The notes under the pieces are model-generated. The model searched no databases and was not told the origin of the DNA. It saw only the letters and a program-made list of their open reading frames with translations. Both the position numbers and the translations under genes were made by a program. This document shows, piece by piece, positions 1 to 6,119 of a stretch of 10,310 nt of DNA (the stretch's first letter is position 1; each line of letters opens with the position of its first letter). The DNA comes from an uncultured Christensenella sp. (lineage in GTDB: Bacteria; Bacillota; Clostridia; Christensenellales; UBA1242). The stretch is from NCBI GenBank assembly GCA_949293915.1, contig CASFFJ010000155.1, positions 1 through 10,310 on the forward strand. The letters are read 5' to 3'.

Positions 1-117
1 ACCAGCATTGGTTAACCAATCAAAAGGCCCAGACGTTAAACGCAAACCGTTTTGTTGTAAATATGATGCACAAGCACAATCTCTACCTATTGAATAAATT
101 ATGTCATATTTTTTCAT
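1..117 (-). CDS. DUF1796 putative papain-like cysteine peptidase family protein (N-terminal 39 residues, cut by window edge)
   Basis: Only the first 39 codons are inside the window. They begin MKKYDIIYSIGRDCACASYL and continue to a SGPFDW motif at residues 29-34. The layout of 'IYSIGRDCACA' followed by 'GPFDW' matches the N-terminus of the DUF1796 family, predicted to have a papain-like cysteine peptidase fold. Cys14 sits where the family's conserved cysteine is expected. The ATG overlaps the TAA of the upstream epimerase gene by one base (TAATG), and an AAGGA lies 11 bases upstream, so translation is probably coupled. Family members often occur in polysaccharide gene clusters and their substrate is unknown. 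A role as a transferase or hydrolase acting on the glycan is inference. The rest of the protein, including any catalytic His, is off the window. Family call fairly sure, function unknown. Confidence 0.72.
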   Translation of the reverse strand, partial: MKKYDIIYSIGRDCACASYLQQNGLRLTSGPFDWLTNAG

Positions 118-1145
118 TATTCAAATTTTCCTTTTAGAGGTTTATCATGATTTTGCTGATAATCAATAATTTCTTTTAAACCATCTAACAAATTCGTCTT
201 TGCTTCATAACCGAATTCATTTCTTACTTTTGTACCATCTCCAAGACAGTGTTTAAAAACTTCTTGTTTTACACGTTCTTTTTTCAAATTATAGGTAGCA
301 TTAAATAATTCTTCATATTTATCCCAGAATTTTAAAGGTTCGCCTACCTCATACTCAAATTTTTTATTCAAAGCAGAATATATCGTCTCTGCTATTTCCA
401 TTGCTGAGTATGCTTTGCCTGTTGCGAGATTGAAAATATCTGCATGATATTTTTTATTTGATTGTGCCATTCTATATAAATATTGCATCAAGTCATAAAC
501 GTATATGTAATCGCGTTTACAGTCTTCTGTATTATAGATTGTGGGCTTTCTTCCTGCTAATGCTTCTCGAATCAAAAAGCTGGTAAATGGTGGATATTTA
601 CGTTTGAAATCTTGATGAGGTCCAAAAACGTTAAAAAATCTACATATTACAATATCCATACCATAGTTTTGAGCAAATGATTTACAAACTTGCTCAGCAC
701 AATATTTTGTTGTTGCATAAACCAGATTAGGATGCACTTCATCAGTTTCTTTGTGCACCTCATCTGCTGGATTGTTTTCATAAACAGCGGATGTCGATGC
801 AAAAATAAAACGTTTAACATCACTTTTCCTGATAGCGTTCAAAATATTTGCGACACCGGTGGTGTTCACGTCGAAAGCTTTGTTAGGATGAGATTCACAC
901 TCAGGAAGAGCTGAAATTCCTGCGAAATGATAAACTATATCTATATTTTCTAAATATTTTTCAAAGTTTTGTTCTCTTACATCTGCCTGTATAAAATTTT
1001 TAGCCAATATTTCATTGTCTTCAAAATTATCTCTGTAACCATATTCCAGATTATCTAAAATTTTGACATTATGTCCTTCTTTAAGTAAAAACTTACCAAG
1101 CTCTGAACCTATAAAACCTGCTCCACCAGTAATTAAAATATTCAT
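117..1145 (-). CDS. NAD-dependent nucleotide-sugar epimerase/dehydratase (extended SDR, UDP-glucose 4-epimerase-like)
   Basis: This 342-residue protein has the features of an extended short-chain dehydrogenase acting on nucleotide sugars. The Rossmann glycine motif GGAGFIG is at residues 7-13. Asp31 at the end of the second strand favours NAD over NADP. A TSA motif lies at 118-120, and the catalytic Tyr143 and Lys147 sit in YATTK. The substrate-side segment CRFFNVFGPHQ is at 168-178 and RDYIYVYDL at 211-219. Length is normal for the family. The ATG is preceded by AGGAG with 6-base spacing, 13 bases after the upstream stop. It lies between the nucleotidyltransferase/HAD gene and the DUF1796 gene, so it probably modifies the product of the kinase-nucleotidyltransferase pair or supplies another sugar nucleotide. 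Whether it is a 4-epimerase, another epimerase or a dehydratase cannot be read from sequence alone. Fold certain, substrate unknown. Confidence 0.88.
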   Translation of the reverse strand: MNILITGGAGFIGSELGKFLLKEGHNVKILDNLEYGYRDNFEDNEILAKNFIQADVREQNFEKYLENIDIVYHFAGISALPECESHPNKAFDVNTTGVANILNAIRKSDVKRFIFASTSAVYENNPADEVHKETDEVHPNLVYATTKYCAEQVCKSFAQNYGMDIVICRFFNVFGPHQDFKRKYPPFTSFLIREALAGRKPTIYNTEDCKRDYIYVYDLMQYLYRMAQSNKKYHADIFNLATGKAYSAMEIAETIYSALNKKFEYEVGEPLKFWDKYEELFNATYNLKKERVKQEVFKHCLGDGTKVRNEFGYEAKTNLLDGLKEIIDYQQNHDKPLKGKFE

Positions 1146-1158
1146 TTGTTTCTCCTAT

Positions 1159-2217
1159 CTATTGTAAATATTCTTTAATACTATTGTTTCTCGGCAATGT
1201 AATAGCTATGCCTGATGGATACGGGTTAGTTGGAGCAAAATCATTTACAACAACTCTTGCCGCATGGTTCATTCCCATAAGCATTGCATATGGCTTTATA
1301 CCGTTTTCATTTAAGATTTTTTCTAAATTTGCTCGAAATTCCTCAGGACGTGATGTTGTTATTACAATTTGAGCACCATCATCTTGTAATTTGCGAATTG
1401 TTTCCATGTTGTCTGGAAGTGTTTCAGTGTTATTGTACCAATTACGTTTTCCATACTTTCCGCAATTTTTCATCAAAACGCCATCTACATCAACAAAGTA
1501 TGTTCTATGTTTTTTTTGTACTTCTTTCCATTCTGATAAAGTCCCCCAATCATCATACGAAAGAGCTAATATTGACGAAAATACGTAATTATTTGAAGCC
1601 AACATATACGAAATCACATGACTTATATACATTTCACCTGATATTTTCTTTGTAAGCATTTCATCATATGCATTTATAAAATCTAAAGCATTTTCGAAAC
1701 AATAAACGCCTAAGCATATAATATTCGAAACAACCTGTTTTTCTATAATATCATGGATAATTCCCTGTTCATTTACTATGAGGAAACTTTTTCCAGGTAT
1801 GTTTGTAATATTGGGATGTTCATGCAGATTGTAGCCTATGATTGAATTTTTTATTTGTTTGTTAAAGTTGACTTCTACACGATTATCTGAATCTTTAATA
1901 ACAAATGCACCCTCTACATTCATTTTCTTTAATGTCAAATAAACCGTCTCACTAGCTGATGATGTGAAATCATCAAGCATACAGATTTCTACTTTGGAAT
2001 TGTTATTAAAAACTTGTTCCATAATAAGCTTAGCTTCATATTTTTCATCATGAGGCTTAACAATGGTGATAATTATTCTATCAAACACATCTACATTAAT
2101 TTTCTCCATTGATTTTTCAATCATTAACTTTCCATCTGGATGAGTTAACATGTATTTGGGTTTCATATTAGGAAAACGACTGGATTTTCCTGCACATGGA
2201 ATAATTAAAGTGTTCAT
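1159..2217 (-). CDS. Two-domain nucleotidyltransferase / HAD-superfamily phosphatase-like fusion protein
   Basis: The N-terminal part (residues 1 to about 230) is a nucleotidyltransferase-like GT-A fold. It has the nucleotide-binding loop PCAGKSSRF at 7-15, KPK at 19-21, and an Asp pair in KDSD at 108-111 that could bind metal. The C-terminal part (about 240-352) is HAD-like. Motif I DVDG is at 243-246 with Asp243 the expected nucleophile, TTSRP at 287-291 fits motif II, and ND at 325-326 within NDFAPTNPYPS fits motif IV. No clear motif III Lys is visible. The start overlaps the upstream stop (TAATG), with a GGAGG four bases before it. The preceding gene is a small-molecule kinase, so the likely scheme is phosphorylation followed by transfer of NMP to make a nucleotide-activated residue. 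The HAD domain may dephosphorylate an intermediate. The nucleotide (CTP or other) and the substrate are unknown. An A8 run lies in the interdomain linker. Confidence 0.82.
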   Translation of the reverse strand: MNTLIIPCAGKSSRFPNMKPKYMLTHPDGKLMIEKSMEKINVDVFDRIIITIVKPHDEKYEAKLIMEQVFNNNSKVEICMLDDFTSSASETVYLTLKKMNVEGAFVIKDSDNRVEVNFNKQIKNSIIGYNLHEHPNITNIPGKSFLIVNEQGIIHDIIEKQVVSNIICLGVYCFENALDFINAYDEMLTKKISGEMYISHVISYMLASNNYVFSSILALSYDDWGTLSEWKEVQKKHRTYFVDVDGVLMKNCGKYGKRNWYNNTETLPDNMETIRKLQDDGAQIVITTSRPEEFRANLEKILNENGIKPYAMLMGMNHAARVVVNDFAPTNPYPSGIAITLPRNNSIKEYLQ

Positions 2218-3062
2218 TATGCCTCCATTTCATTTATTGAGTTTAAAACGCCATCAAGAGCATTATTTAAGAAAAGTATTGTTGTTTGGTCTTTTGCATA
2301 TGGATAAATTCGTAAAACATTTAATAGTAGAATATGATATATTGTAATGACATTTTGCTTGCCATTTTCCATGGCATATAAATTATCCAGTAAAGCTTGT
2401 TTAGCTGTTGCTAGGCGTAAATTAAGATTATAATTTCGTTCTTGATGCCTATATGACCAACCTAAATCTATATCCTGCAAAAGTTTTGCGACATCAATCA
2501 TCCAAGAGTTATAAAATGAATCTAATAAATCAATTACATATATGCCTGATGATGACAATATTATATTTTCTAATGTTAAGTCACCACAACAAGCAGAAAG
2601 AGGAACATTTTGGAAATTAAATTCTTTTAACTTATTTAGAGATTTCAGAATTAATTCATTGTTTATATCGCATGTTTTGTATAAAGATAAAATTTTTTCC
2701 TTAAAAATACGTTCACTTTTATCCGTAACTACACTTTGTTTTATGGGTAACGACTTAAATAATAGCCTTATCAAATCAACTATTTCTTTTATTTTAATTT
2801 GATTCATATATTCAGACATTGATATGCCATTTATAAATTCCATATCAAAATAAAAAAGATTATTACCGTCATAGCCATAACGTAAAACTTTTGGAGTTTT
2901 TATAGCATCAAGCTTAAACCATTTTTGTTTTGCGCATTGTTTTTTTAATCTATGATTATAAGATATGTTCCCCGCATTCTTACGTAAAAAGAACGAGCCA
3001 TTATCCTTGTAAAGGTTTAATTGACATCCTGAATGCCCCAGCAATTTTCGTAAATGTTTCAC
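2217..3062 (-). CDS. APH/choline-kinase-like small-molecule phosphotransferase
   Basis: This 281-residue protein resembles the aminoglycoside phosphotransferase/choline kinase fold, whose members phosphorylate small hydroxylated molecules with ATP. Visible parts are FLRK at 25-28 (a candidate ATP-binding Lys28), a hinge-like MEFING at 74-79, the catalytic loop CCGDLTLEN at 158-166 with Asp161 and Asn166, and a metal-binding segment VIDLLD at 176-181 with Asp178. The His that normally precedes GD in this loop is replaced by Cys159. The start is GTG; it overlaps the upstream TGA (GTGA), and AAGGAG lies 8 bases before it. The downstream neighbour is a nucleotidyltransferase/HAD fusion, the same pairing logic as LicA-LicC in phosphocholine activation. 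This supports kinase work on a polysaccharide building block rather than antibiotic resistance. The substrate is not identifiable. Confidence 0.78.
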   Translation of the reverse strand: MKHLRKLLGHSGCQLNLYKDNGSFFLRKNAGNISYNHRLKKQCAKQKWFKLDAIKTPKVLRYGYDGNNLFYFDMEFINGISMSEYMNQIKIKEIVDLIRLLFKSLPIKQSVVTDKSERIFKEKILSLYKTCDINNELILKSLNKLKEFNFQNVPLSACCGDLTLENIILSSSGIYVIDLLDSFYNSWMIDVAKLLQDIDLGWSYRHQERNYNLNLRLATAKQALLDNLYAMENGKQNVITIYHILLLNVLRIYPYAKDQTTILFLNNALDGVLNSINEMEA

Positions 3063-4093
3063 TCAATGTTCTCCTTAAAATAAAATAGTTTCTTATATAT
3101 TCTATAGTACTTTATGGCTTTTATGAAATGAAAATGCCGTATATTTTTAAGCATTTTTTTCAGAGGAATAATATACTTGAATTTATATAATAGAAGCTTG
3201 ATTGGATAATAAATATAATATTTTAGATCATAAAAAGGTATATTTGAAATACAATACTTTTTATAATAATATAACCATAAATCCGGAAAGATAGAATCTT
3301 TTGTTTGAGCAAGTAGATAAGGATGGGCTAAAGGCTGAAAATCAAAATCTTCTCTAGACAATACATGTAAATTATTAGCAAAGCTAAGCTCTGATAATCT
3401 TAAAATATCATAGTTAAAGTCAAAACCAAATCGTGACGGGATTTTCCAATATTTATCTTCAAACTTCTTTAATACATTATACCAAATATACATTTCTGCA
3501 CCTCTTTTGGGAGCTACTTTCTGTATATTTATTAATAAATCGTCCGGATATTGATGCGCTATGAAATAAGTTGCATCATCCTTAGACTGTAAGGGTAAAT
3601 CCCAATAAATTAAAATATCTTCTGTTAACCCAAAACACGAAATATCAGTTGGACCCAACGGGTAAACATATGGAAGCGTAGGATAATGAACCAAAACCCT
3701 TTTCTTAAATATTTTCCATTCGTCACAACGCTTATTATATTTATCAAAAAAACTTAAAAATTTGTCATTTTTTAAAAGACAATCAGTTCTCCACCGAAGC
3801 GTATATTTTCTACTCGCTTTTTTTATACCATTTTTGCTTGATAATATCATCCTATCAACATTGTTCGTTTTATTGTTCAACTCCCCATCAAGCATCAGTG
3901 GCGTGCCACCCGGATCTTTGTTTTCAAGCAAGATATCATAAATTAAACCAGAAGTATCAGATCCTTCCCACGTTGAAACTATAATTTCTGCGTTAGGAAA
4001 AATCTCTCTCATCCGTTTACAAACACAGCTTGTTATGTCTTTGTATATTGGTCCCTGCAGAACTATCGATATTTCGCTGTCTTCTATTCTCAT
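3059..4093 (-). CDS. WavE-family lipopolysaccharide biosynthesis protein (probable glycosyltransferase)
   Basis: The 344-residue product has the hallmarks of the WavE family, named for a Vibrio cholerae LPS core gene: ISIVLQGPI at residues 8-16, the segment IFPNAEIIVSTWEGSD at 31-46, and KYTLRWRTD at 96-104, where the RTD resembles a GT-A metal/nucleotide site. The family is thought to be glycosyltransferases, probably cytosolic and membrane-associated. The last 70 residues (275-344) are very rich in Tyr (15) and Lys (14), giving a basic aromatic tail that may sit on the inner membrane (inference). AGGAG lies 8 bases before the ATG and overlaps the TAG of the upstream acyltransferase gene. 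The stop overlaps the next gene's GTG. Donor and acceptor cannot be told from sequence. Confidence 0.87.
   Translation of the reverse strand: MRIEDSEISIVLQGPIYKDITSCVCKRMREIFPNAEIIVSTWEGSDTSGLIYDILLENKDPGGTPLMLDGELNNKTNNVDRMILSSKNGIKKASRKYTLRWRTDCLLKNDKFLSFFDKYNKRCDEWKIFKKRVLVHYPTLPYVYPLGPTDISCFGLTEDILIYWDLPLQSKDDATYFIAHQYPDDLLINIQKVAPKRGAEMYIWYNVLKKFEDKYWKIPSRFGFDFNYDILRLSELSFANNLHVLSREDFDFQPLAHPYLLAQTKDSIFPDLWLYYYKKYCISNIPFYDLKYYIYYPIKLLLYKFKYIIPLKKMLKNIRHFHFIKAIKYYRIYKKLFYFKENIE
3071..3076 (-). promoter_or_regulatory. Shine-Dalgarno AAGGAG supporting a GTG start
   Basis: AAGGAG on the minus strand lies 8 bases before the GTG at 3062 and inside the last codons of the WavE-family gene. No ATG in the same frame is positioned to replace it, so this site is the main support for the GTG start of the phosphotransferase. 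Confidence 0.75.
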
Positions 4094-4104
4094 ATTTCAT
4101 GCTC

Positions 4105-4755
4105 CTATTTTTCAACAAAGCCTTCCCTTTTCCACTGTATTGATGTTTTAATTTGTTTCGCAGGATTTCCCGCTATTACAATATTGGGAGAATTAAACTG
4201 ATTGCAAACCAAACTTCCGGCTCCAACTACAGAACCATCTTGAATAGAGGTCTCTTTTAGTATAATACAACGTGTGCCAACCCAAACATGATTGCCAATA
4301 TCTATTCCCTTTCTTGCATTATTGAGTATCTTTCCTGATTCCAAATCACAAATTTTATGCGTATCACTTGCCCACACAGTTGTATCAATAGCAAACATAC
4401 AATCTTTTCCTATGTGTATTGAAGCTCCTATTTCATCATTAAGTAAAAATTTTGTATTTTGTAATGTTGAGCCTTCATCTATATACAAATTACTCTTGCA
4501 ACCCCCAACGACAAAAATATTACCTATTGCATTTTTTATCACAAAACAATCTTCATCATAAACAAAGAATTCACTTCCTCGTAATAATTCTGGACTAAAA
4601 ATGTCAACAACAGAATTTTTACCCTTAAAATGGATTTTAAGTTTAGGACAGAACCAAGGATTAACCTTGGTTCCACTTTTGGTATGCAGAATCAACTTAT
4701 TATTAGCATTTTTAGGATAATTAACCTTATATTTAAACCAACGTTTCAAAAACAT
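4105..4755 (-). CDS. Left-handed beta-helix (hexapeptide-repeat) acyltransferase
   Basis: This 216-residue protein has irregular hexapeptide repeats from about residue 75 to 200, the signature of left-handed beta-helix acyltransferases that use acetyl-CoA or a related donor. Key landmarks are the likely catalytic His133 in WASDTHK (128-134), IGNHVWVG at 153-160, GSVVGAGSLV at 174-183, and the C-terminal cap IAGNPAK at 194-200. This arrangement is typical of WbbJ/CysE-like sugar O-acetyltransferases of polysaccharide loci. N-acyl transfer to an amino sugar is also possible. The frame stays open to a TTG at 4770 overlapping the previous stop, but a strong AGAGGAAG lies 6 bases before the ATG at 4755, so the ATG is taken as the start. 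The acyl group and the acceptor are unknown. Confidence 0.88.
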   Translation of the reverse strand: MFLKRWFKYKVNYPKNANNKLILHTKSGTKVNPWFCPKLKIHFKGKNSVVDIFSPELLRGSEFFVYDEDCFVIKNAIGNIFVVGGCKSNLYIDEGSTLQNTKFLLNDEIGASIHIGKDCMFAIDTTVWASDTHKICDLESGKILNNARKGIDIGNHVWVGTRCIILKETSIQDGSVVGAGSLVCNQFNSPNIVIAGNPAKQIKTSIQWKREGFVEK

Positions 4756-4761
4756 TTTACT

Positions 4762-4766
4762 TCCTC
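4762..4766 (-). promoter_or_regulatory. Shine-Dalgarno GAGGA deciding the ATG start at 4755
   Basis: GAGGA, within AGAGGAAG, is 6 bases before the ATG at 4755. It lies inside the five codons that an upstream TTG start would add, so the shorter protein is much more likely. Confidence 0.8.
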
Positions 4767-5615
4767 TCAATCTGGACTAAAAAAATCTACAGCATCTTTC
4801 ATTTGCAAAGTATCTTTTTTCTTGCAATACCAATCGTATGCTTTGGCAATATGCCCTAAATCCAAAGCTCTGTAACCATTATTGGCCAAGTCATATACTA
4901 AAATTTTAGCCGTTGGGCCTAAAATAGTAATTAACAACCTGTCTTTATCTATTGCTAGGCAAGATTTTAAAATCTCATCATATTTGTCAAAAGCATTTTT
5001 CGAAGGTGCGTGTATAAATTCTATGCTTTTGGCATTTTCAAAAATATTATGCTCAATTTTATCAAAAACAGTCGAGCCACAAATAATTGTAATATTTTTA
5101 TCTTGCCAAATCCTTTTTAAATCTTCAAAATATTTTGAAACATCAAAATTTTTATACGCAGAGAACGCTATTGTAAATTCACTAGCGTAATAAATATTAT
5201 CTATATTTATATATTTAGCAATAGTATCTCTAAAGCTTTTACCATTGACTCTCCAAAAATTTTTAGGAATTTCTTGAAGATTATCCTTATTAGAATAAAT
5301 AAAGTGAGGAAGACCTATTAGAATATTTTCATTTGTAGAAGACAATACCTCTTTTAGTCTATCAGAGAGCTGCTTAGACAATTTTTGAAATTGAATACCA
5401 TTCCCTTTTATTAATTCTAACTCTCCATCTCCAAACCTAATAATAGATTTCTTTGTATTTATTAGACATTCTATAGTTTCTTGTACAGTTTTAACCTTTG
5501 GAAATTTATTATAATATTTTTCGATGAAATACTCTTCATCTAATTCATATTTTTTACACAATTTAAATAAAAAACACTTTAGATTATTTTTTAACTTTAT
5601 TTTTTTTGTACTCAT
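4767..5615 (-). CDS. GT-D fold glycosyltransferase (DUF1792-type)
   Basis: The 282-residue product matches the GT-D glycosyltransferase fold first defined from the DUF1792 family of streptococcal adhesin glycosylation. It has SIIRFGDGE at 57-65, with the acidic Asp63 and Glu65 as expected donor/metal site residues. NILIGLP is at 97-103, LGPTAKILVYDL at 232-243 and ALDLGHI at 250-256. Family members transfer hexoses from nucleotide donors onto a growing glycan in the cytoplasm. The frame extends to a TTG at 5657 overlapping the upstream gene. However, AAGGA lies 7 bases before the ATG at 5615, leaving a 29-base gap, the largest in the window. GC in the first 150 or so bases is only about 15-20% by hand count. 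An A8 run covers codons 3 to 6. Sugar specificity is unknown. Confidence 0.87.
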   Translation of the reverse strand: MSTKKIKLKNNLKCFLFKLCKKYELDEEYFIEKYYNKFPKVKTVQETIECLINTKKSIIRFGDGELELIKGNGIQFQKLSKQLSDRLKEVLSSTNENILIGLPHFIYSNKDNLQEIPKNFWRVNGKSFRDTIAKYINIDNIYYASEFTIAFSAYKNFDVSKYFEDLKRIWQDKNITIICGSTVFDKIEHNIFENAKSIEFIHAPSKNAFDKYDEILKSCLAIDKDRLLITILGPTAKILVYDLANNGYRALDLGHIAKAYDWYCKKKDTLQMKDAVDFFSPD

Positions 5616-5622
5616 ATAAAAA

Positions 5623-5627
5623 TCCTT
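5623..5627 (-). promoter_or_regulatory. Shine-Dalgarno AAGGA deciding the ATG start at 5615
   Basis: AAGGA lies 7 bases before the ATG at 5615. The alternative TTG at 5657 is within the GNAT gene and has no such site in front of it, so the 282-residue product is preferred. Confidence 0.75.
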
Positions 5628-5644
5628 TTTCAACAAAAAAGTAT

Positions 5645-6118
5645 TTATTTCAAACAATATTCATATCTGTAAAAACTATTATTTTTCCCAATGCGTTTAA
5701 AGCCAAATTTTTCATAGAGAATAATAGCTCTTTGATTAGTATCCAAGACATCCAAAAAAATCTTACGTAAATTTAATATATCATGAGCATATTCAATACA
5801 TTTTTGCAGAACAGAAGAACCAATACCTTTTCCCTTGAAACTTGAAATATGAATATATATTCCCCAATCAGCACAACTTTTTTTATAATCAACTGAATGG
5901 AAATAGGTAACACCTATAAACTCATTATTGTACTTAATTACAAAAGCTATGTTTTGCGGATAATCATTTTGCAAGCTATTAAGCCATTTCTTATGTGTCT
6001 GTTCATCAATTTCTTTAATCTTAAAATAAGGAGCCACTTCTGAAGAATTTCTCCAAAACCTACTTTTGAGTTGCTGTTCAATCGGCAGTTCCAAAAAATT
6101 AACCAGCTCAATATCCAT
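5645..6118 (-). CDS. PseH-like GNAT N-acetyltransferase (probable amino-sugar acetyltransferase)
   Basis: This 157-residue single-domain GNAT protein carries the acetyl-CoA pyrophosphate loop FKGKGIGSSVL at 94-104 and the C-terminal NQRAIILYEKFGF at 128-140. Its FWRN near the N-terminus (21-24) and overall layout resemble PseH, which N-acetylates the 4-amino group of a UDP-linked dideoxy amino sugar in pseudaminic acid synthesis. No other pseudaminic acid gene is in the window. RfbB and RffA, two genes upstream and beyond, would produce dTDP-Fuc4N, whose 4-amino group needs an acetyltransferase. By inference this enzyme may serve as the WecD equivalent, making dTDP-Fuc4NAc. The ATG has GAGG 9 bases upstream and starts just one base after the previous gene's TAA. 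Alternative: acetylation of another amino sugar. Fold sure, substrate inferred. Confidence 0.85.
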   Translation of the reverse strand: MDIELVNFLELPIEQQLKSRFWRNSSEVAPYFKIKEIDEQTHKKWLNSLQNDYPQNIAFVIKYNNEFIGVTYFHSVDYKKSCADWGIYIHISSFKGKGIGSSVLQKCIEYAHDILNLRKIFLDVLDTNQRAIILYEKFGFKRIGKNNSFYRYEYCLK

Positions 6119-6119
6119 T

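Noticed and set aside
690..914. Open frame of 74 codons on the plus strand
   Set aside because: It lies wholly antisense to the epimerase, whose motifs are clear, and has no recognisable domain.
1284..1655. Plus-strand open frame of 123 codons, plus smaller ones nearby
   Set aside because: Antisense to the nucleotidyltransferase/HAD gene and low complexity (His, Phe, Leu-rich), typical of a shadow of AT-rich coding DNA.
1159..2217. Two genes fused by a sequencing frameshift at the A8 run
   Set aside because: The frame is continuous through both domains with no stop, and a change in the run would create stops instead. A real fusion is simpler.
2217..3062. Aminoglycoside resistance kinase
   Set aside because: The fold is shared, but the setting between WavE and a nucleotidyltransferase and the altered catalytic loop point to a biosynthetic kinase, not resistance.
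4882..5190. Plus-strand 102-codon open frame
   Set aside because: Antisense to the GT-D gene's conserved C-terminal half; no domain and no good ribosome binding site noticed.
5645..6118. Pseudaminic acid pathway from the PseH-like gene
   Set aside because: No PseB, PseC, PseF, PseG or PseI homologue is in the window, so the similarity is taken as family-level only.
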